Below are positions 62,591 through 64,000 of a DNA stretch of 64,000 bases, one piece after another. Positions within the stretch are counted from its first letter, which is position 1. The number at the start of each line of letters is the position of its first letter. A model generated the notes under the pieces. The model was not told the DNA's origin. It worked only from the letters and a program-made list of their open reading frames with translations, and did no database searches. The translations under genes and the position numbers were made by a program. Origin of the DNA: Pardosa pseudoannulata (Eukaryota > Arthropoda > Arachnida > Araneae > Lycosidae); assembly GCA_032207245.1 (NCBI GenBank), contig CM063508.1, forward strand, positions 114,787,302 through 114,851,301, in the 5' to 3' direction.

Positions 62591-63389
62591 CTGTAGGTAT
62601 AAGAAAAATAAAAATTGTGAGAGACTTTCAGTATATATTTCAACATATATTCAGACAATCTTTAATTAAATAAAAGTCATTATATATATGTAATTATGTA
62701 TATTCCCCCTCTCCTCCTAAATTATTGACTCAATTTCAACATAATTGGATGTTATGCTATTTGATATTATGTATTCTTACACATCAGAAAATACCAGCTA
62801 CTTTAAAACTTTTAAAATTCATCCTTTACCCTAATTTTTTTTAACACTTTATACCATTTTTCAATCATTATTTTCATATTTTAAATACCTTTGGCATTAA
62901 GATATATATAAATAAAAAAAAAACAATCCTAATCTAAAGCTTATATGTAAATATAATGAAAATTACACGAAACCAACTATATTTAAACAGAAGTTTAGTA
63001 GGTATGCCAAGTTTTCATAATGATCCTCAAATTTTAACACCTTTTTATTCTGGAAACACTTTTACATCTTAAGGTATAACACTGGCACCATAGAATCAAG
63101 GGAACTGAATCTGATCATAACACACATATAATAAAAAGATAGATGTTTATTCACCTGTGACTTAGCCTACATTGTCAAGATTACAAAGTTATACACAAAA
63201 AAATAAAAAAGACAATAATTTGACTTATATTAACATATAAAAAAATTTCCATAGCACAGCACAGGCAGCTGTGCTTGTGTAAAAATAAAACTTCTCATAA
63301 TAGCTTACATTAAATATGAGATAAAATTAAATAAAGGCAAGTTCAGTAAGAATTCAATTAAACATACTGAAAGTGAAAAATTTAATTAC
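62591..63389 (-). other. Asx intron, unassigned
   Basis: An 0.8-kb AT-rich intron between the SIPGLSFK exon and the PRKRSN micro-exon. I see nothing else in it. Confidence 0.65.
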
Positions 63390-63511
63390 CTTAAAACTCA
63401 GACCAGGTATTGAAGCTAACAATTCTTGCATAGTTTGAGGTTTATGCCTGGTACTTTCCCTTAAGGATGTCTTTTCTAAAGAGCAACGCCACCGCTCCTC
63501 GGGAACACAAC
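63390..63511 (-). CDS. Asx: Asx exon, linker before the DEUBAD domain
   Basis: On the minus strand the acceptor is tgtttag|GTTGTG and the donor TTTTAAG|gtaatt. It encodes CVPEERWRCSLEKTSLREST, then HKPQTMQELLASIPGLSFK. The QELLASIPGxSxK block directly precedes the PRKRSN segment in arthropod Asx. It enters in phase 1 and leaves in phase 0. This is the most 5' Asx exon that I can place in the window. Confidence 0.88.
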
Positions 63512-63740
63512 CTAAACAAAACATTCAACCGTTAAGTACTGAAAACTTTAAATACTAAAAATTACCAAATCTCATAAGTCTCAAGTAAATTTTTTAAAAA
63601 AATACTATTCGAATTACATTAAATGATGAAGCTAGCTTAATAATAAATAAATTGTGTCATGTTCTAAACTGAACAACTGCTTAAGCTGAGAAGAGACAGA
63701 AAATATACTTGGCCACCTTGTTTATATTCTTTGTTAACTA

Positions 63741-64000
63741 ATAAAGGGTGTCCCAAAATTAATGTAAAATTTGAATTAAATAAAAAAGTTTTACTTTAAA
63801 TTATTAATTTTTATTTAATTGTAAAGTACATAGGATAGGGCTAAATATGAAATAACACATAGGGCAAATGACCTCTATGGCTTTGCTGGCATATTGCACT
63901 CTTTAGACAAAATTTTCCATGGCCATTTAGCATAAATGTGGTAGCATTTCATTGATGCAGCATTTAATTTCCTCCTTCAATGCACACTTACTTGCTGGTT
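63741..64000 (-). pseudogene. Mariner/Tc-like transposase C-terminal relic, runs off window
   Basis: The right part of a transposon lies on the minus strand. The terminus GGGTGTCCCAAAATTAATG lies after a TA-rich flank at 63738. Conceptual translation gives LKEEIKCCINEMLPHLC, stop, MAMENFV, stop, RVQYASKAIEVICP. This resembles the C-terminal pattern L-K-x-x-I-x-x-x-I-x-x-x-x-P-x-x-x-x-x-V-x-x-N-x-x-x-R of mariner/Tc3-type transposases common in arthropods. The two in-frame stops show that it is dead. The remainder lies outside the window, in the upstream Asx intron. Confidence 0.65.

Larger units (their letters stand above)
28690..63511 (-). other. Asx: Additional sex combs (ASXL) gene, 5'-truncated by window
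   Basis: Asx/ASXL is a chromatin regulator. Its DEUBAD domain binds and activates the deubiquitinase Calypso/BAP1 in the PR-DUB complex, which removes ubiquitin from histone H2A (Lys118/119). I reconstruct ten exons, at 63390-63511, 62557-62590, 62264-62343, 60623-60883, 57804-57835, 47813-47978, 44308-44479, 41167-41291, 38543-40156 and 28717-30066. All have AG/GT borders and phases 1-1-0-0-2-0-1-0-0, giving about 1,318 codons with no internal stop. Domain order is the family's: pre-DEUBAD linker, ASXH/DEUBAD, basic and Ser-rich disordered middle, C-terminal PHD. The HARE-HTH domain (ASXN) is absent because it lies upstream, beyond base 64000. Introns total about 31 kb and carry most of the mobile elements in the window. 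Identification rests on two independent conserved domains. Confidence 0.95.

Overview
This window looks like nuclear DNA from an arthropod. The protein sequences, large AT-rich introns, abundant (AT)n microsatellites and tRNA-derived SINEs suggest a chelicerate, probably a spider. The group is an inference; that it is an intron-rich animal genome follows directly from the spliced gene structures. No bacterial, phage, CRISPR or plasmid signal is present.

Two convergent protein-coding genes account for the coding content. On the + strand (2652-11266) are the last four exons of a GMC-family flavin oxidoreductase (glucose/choline-dehydrogenase-like). It is 5'-truncated by the window: the FAD-binding N-terminus is missing, while the C-terminal active-site His and Asn segments are present. 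On the - strand (63511 down to 28717) are ten exons of Additional sex combs (Asx/ASXL), the Polycomb-group partner of the BAP1/Calypso histone H2A deubiquitinase. They encode the region before the DEUBAD (ASXH) domain, the DEUBAD domain, a long disordered Ser/Thr/acidic middle and the C-terminal PHD finger. The N-terminal HARE-HTH exons lie beyond base 64000. All splice sites and phases join into one open frame of about 1,318 codons.

The 17.4 kb between the two stop-proximal polyA signals is AT-rich and non-coding. It holds a Helitron, SINEs, piggyBac-like MITEs, an hAT element and long (AT)n tracts. The GMC introns hold two hAT-type elements, two MITEs and a degenerate repeat array. The Asx introns hold a second Helitron, two Tigger/pogo-like elements, a Tc1 relic, several hAT elements (one inserted inside a SINE with an intact 8-bp target duplication), a diverged 1.7-1.8 kb intronic duplication and a perfect 78-bp palindrome. 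A fragment of a mariner-like transposase runs off the right edge.

Most worth a second look: (i) a 13-residue acidic Ser-Pro repeat, about 17 units, encoded inside the large Asx exon; (ii) an unannotated small exon with a stop codon, in phase, inside the last Asx intron, a candidate alternative C-terminus that would drop the PHD finger; (iii) the 78-bp spacer-less palindrome just downstream of the DEUBAD exon; (iv) a four-level nested transposon stack at 53416-57272. I see no convincing evidence for a wholly new multi-gene system here.
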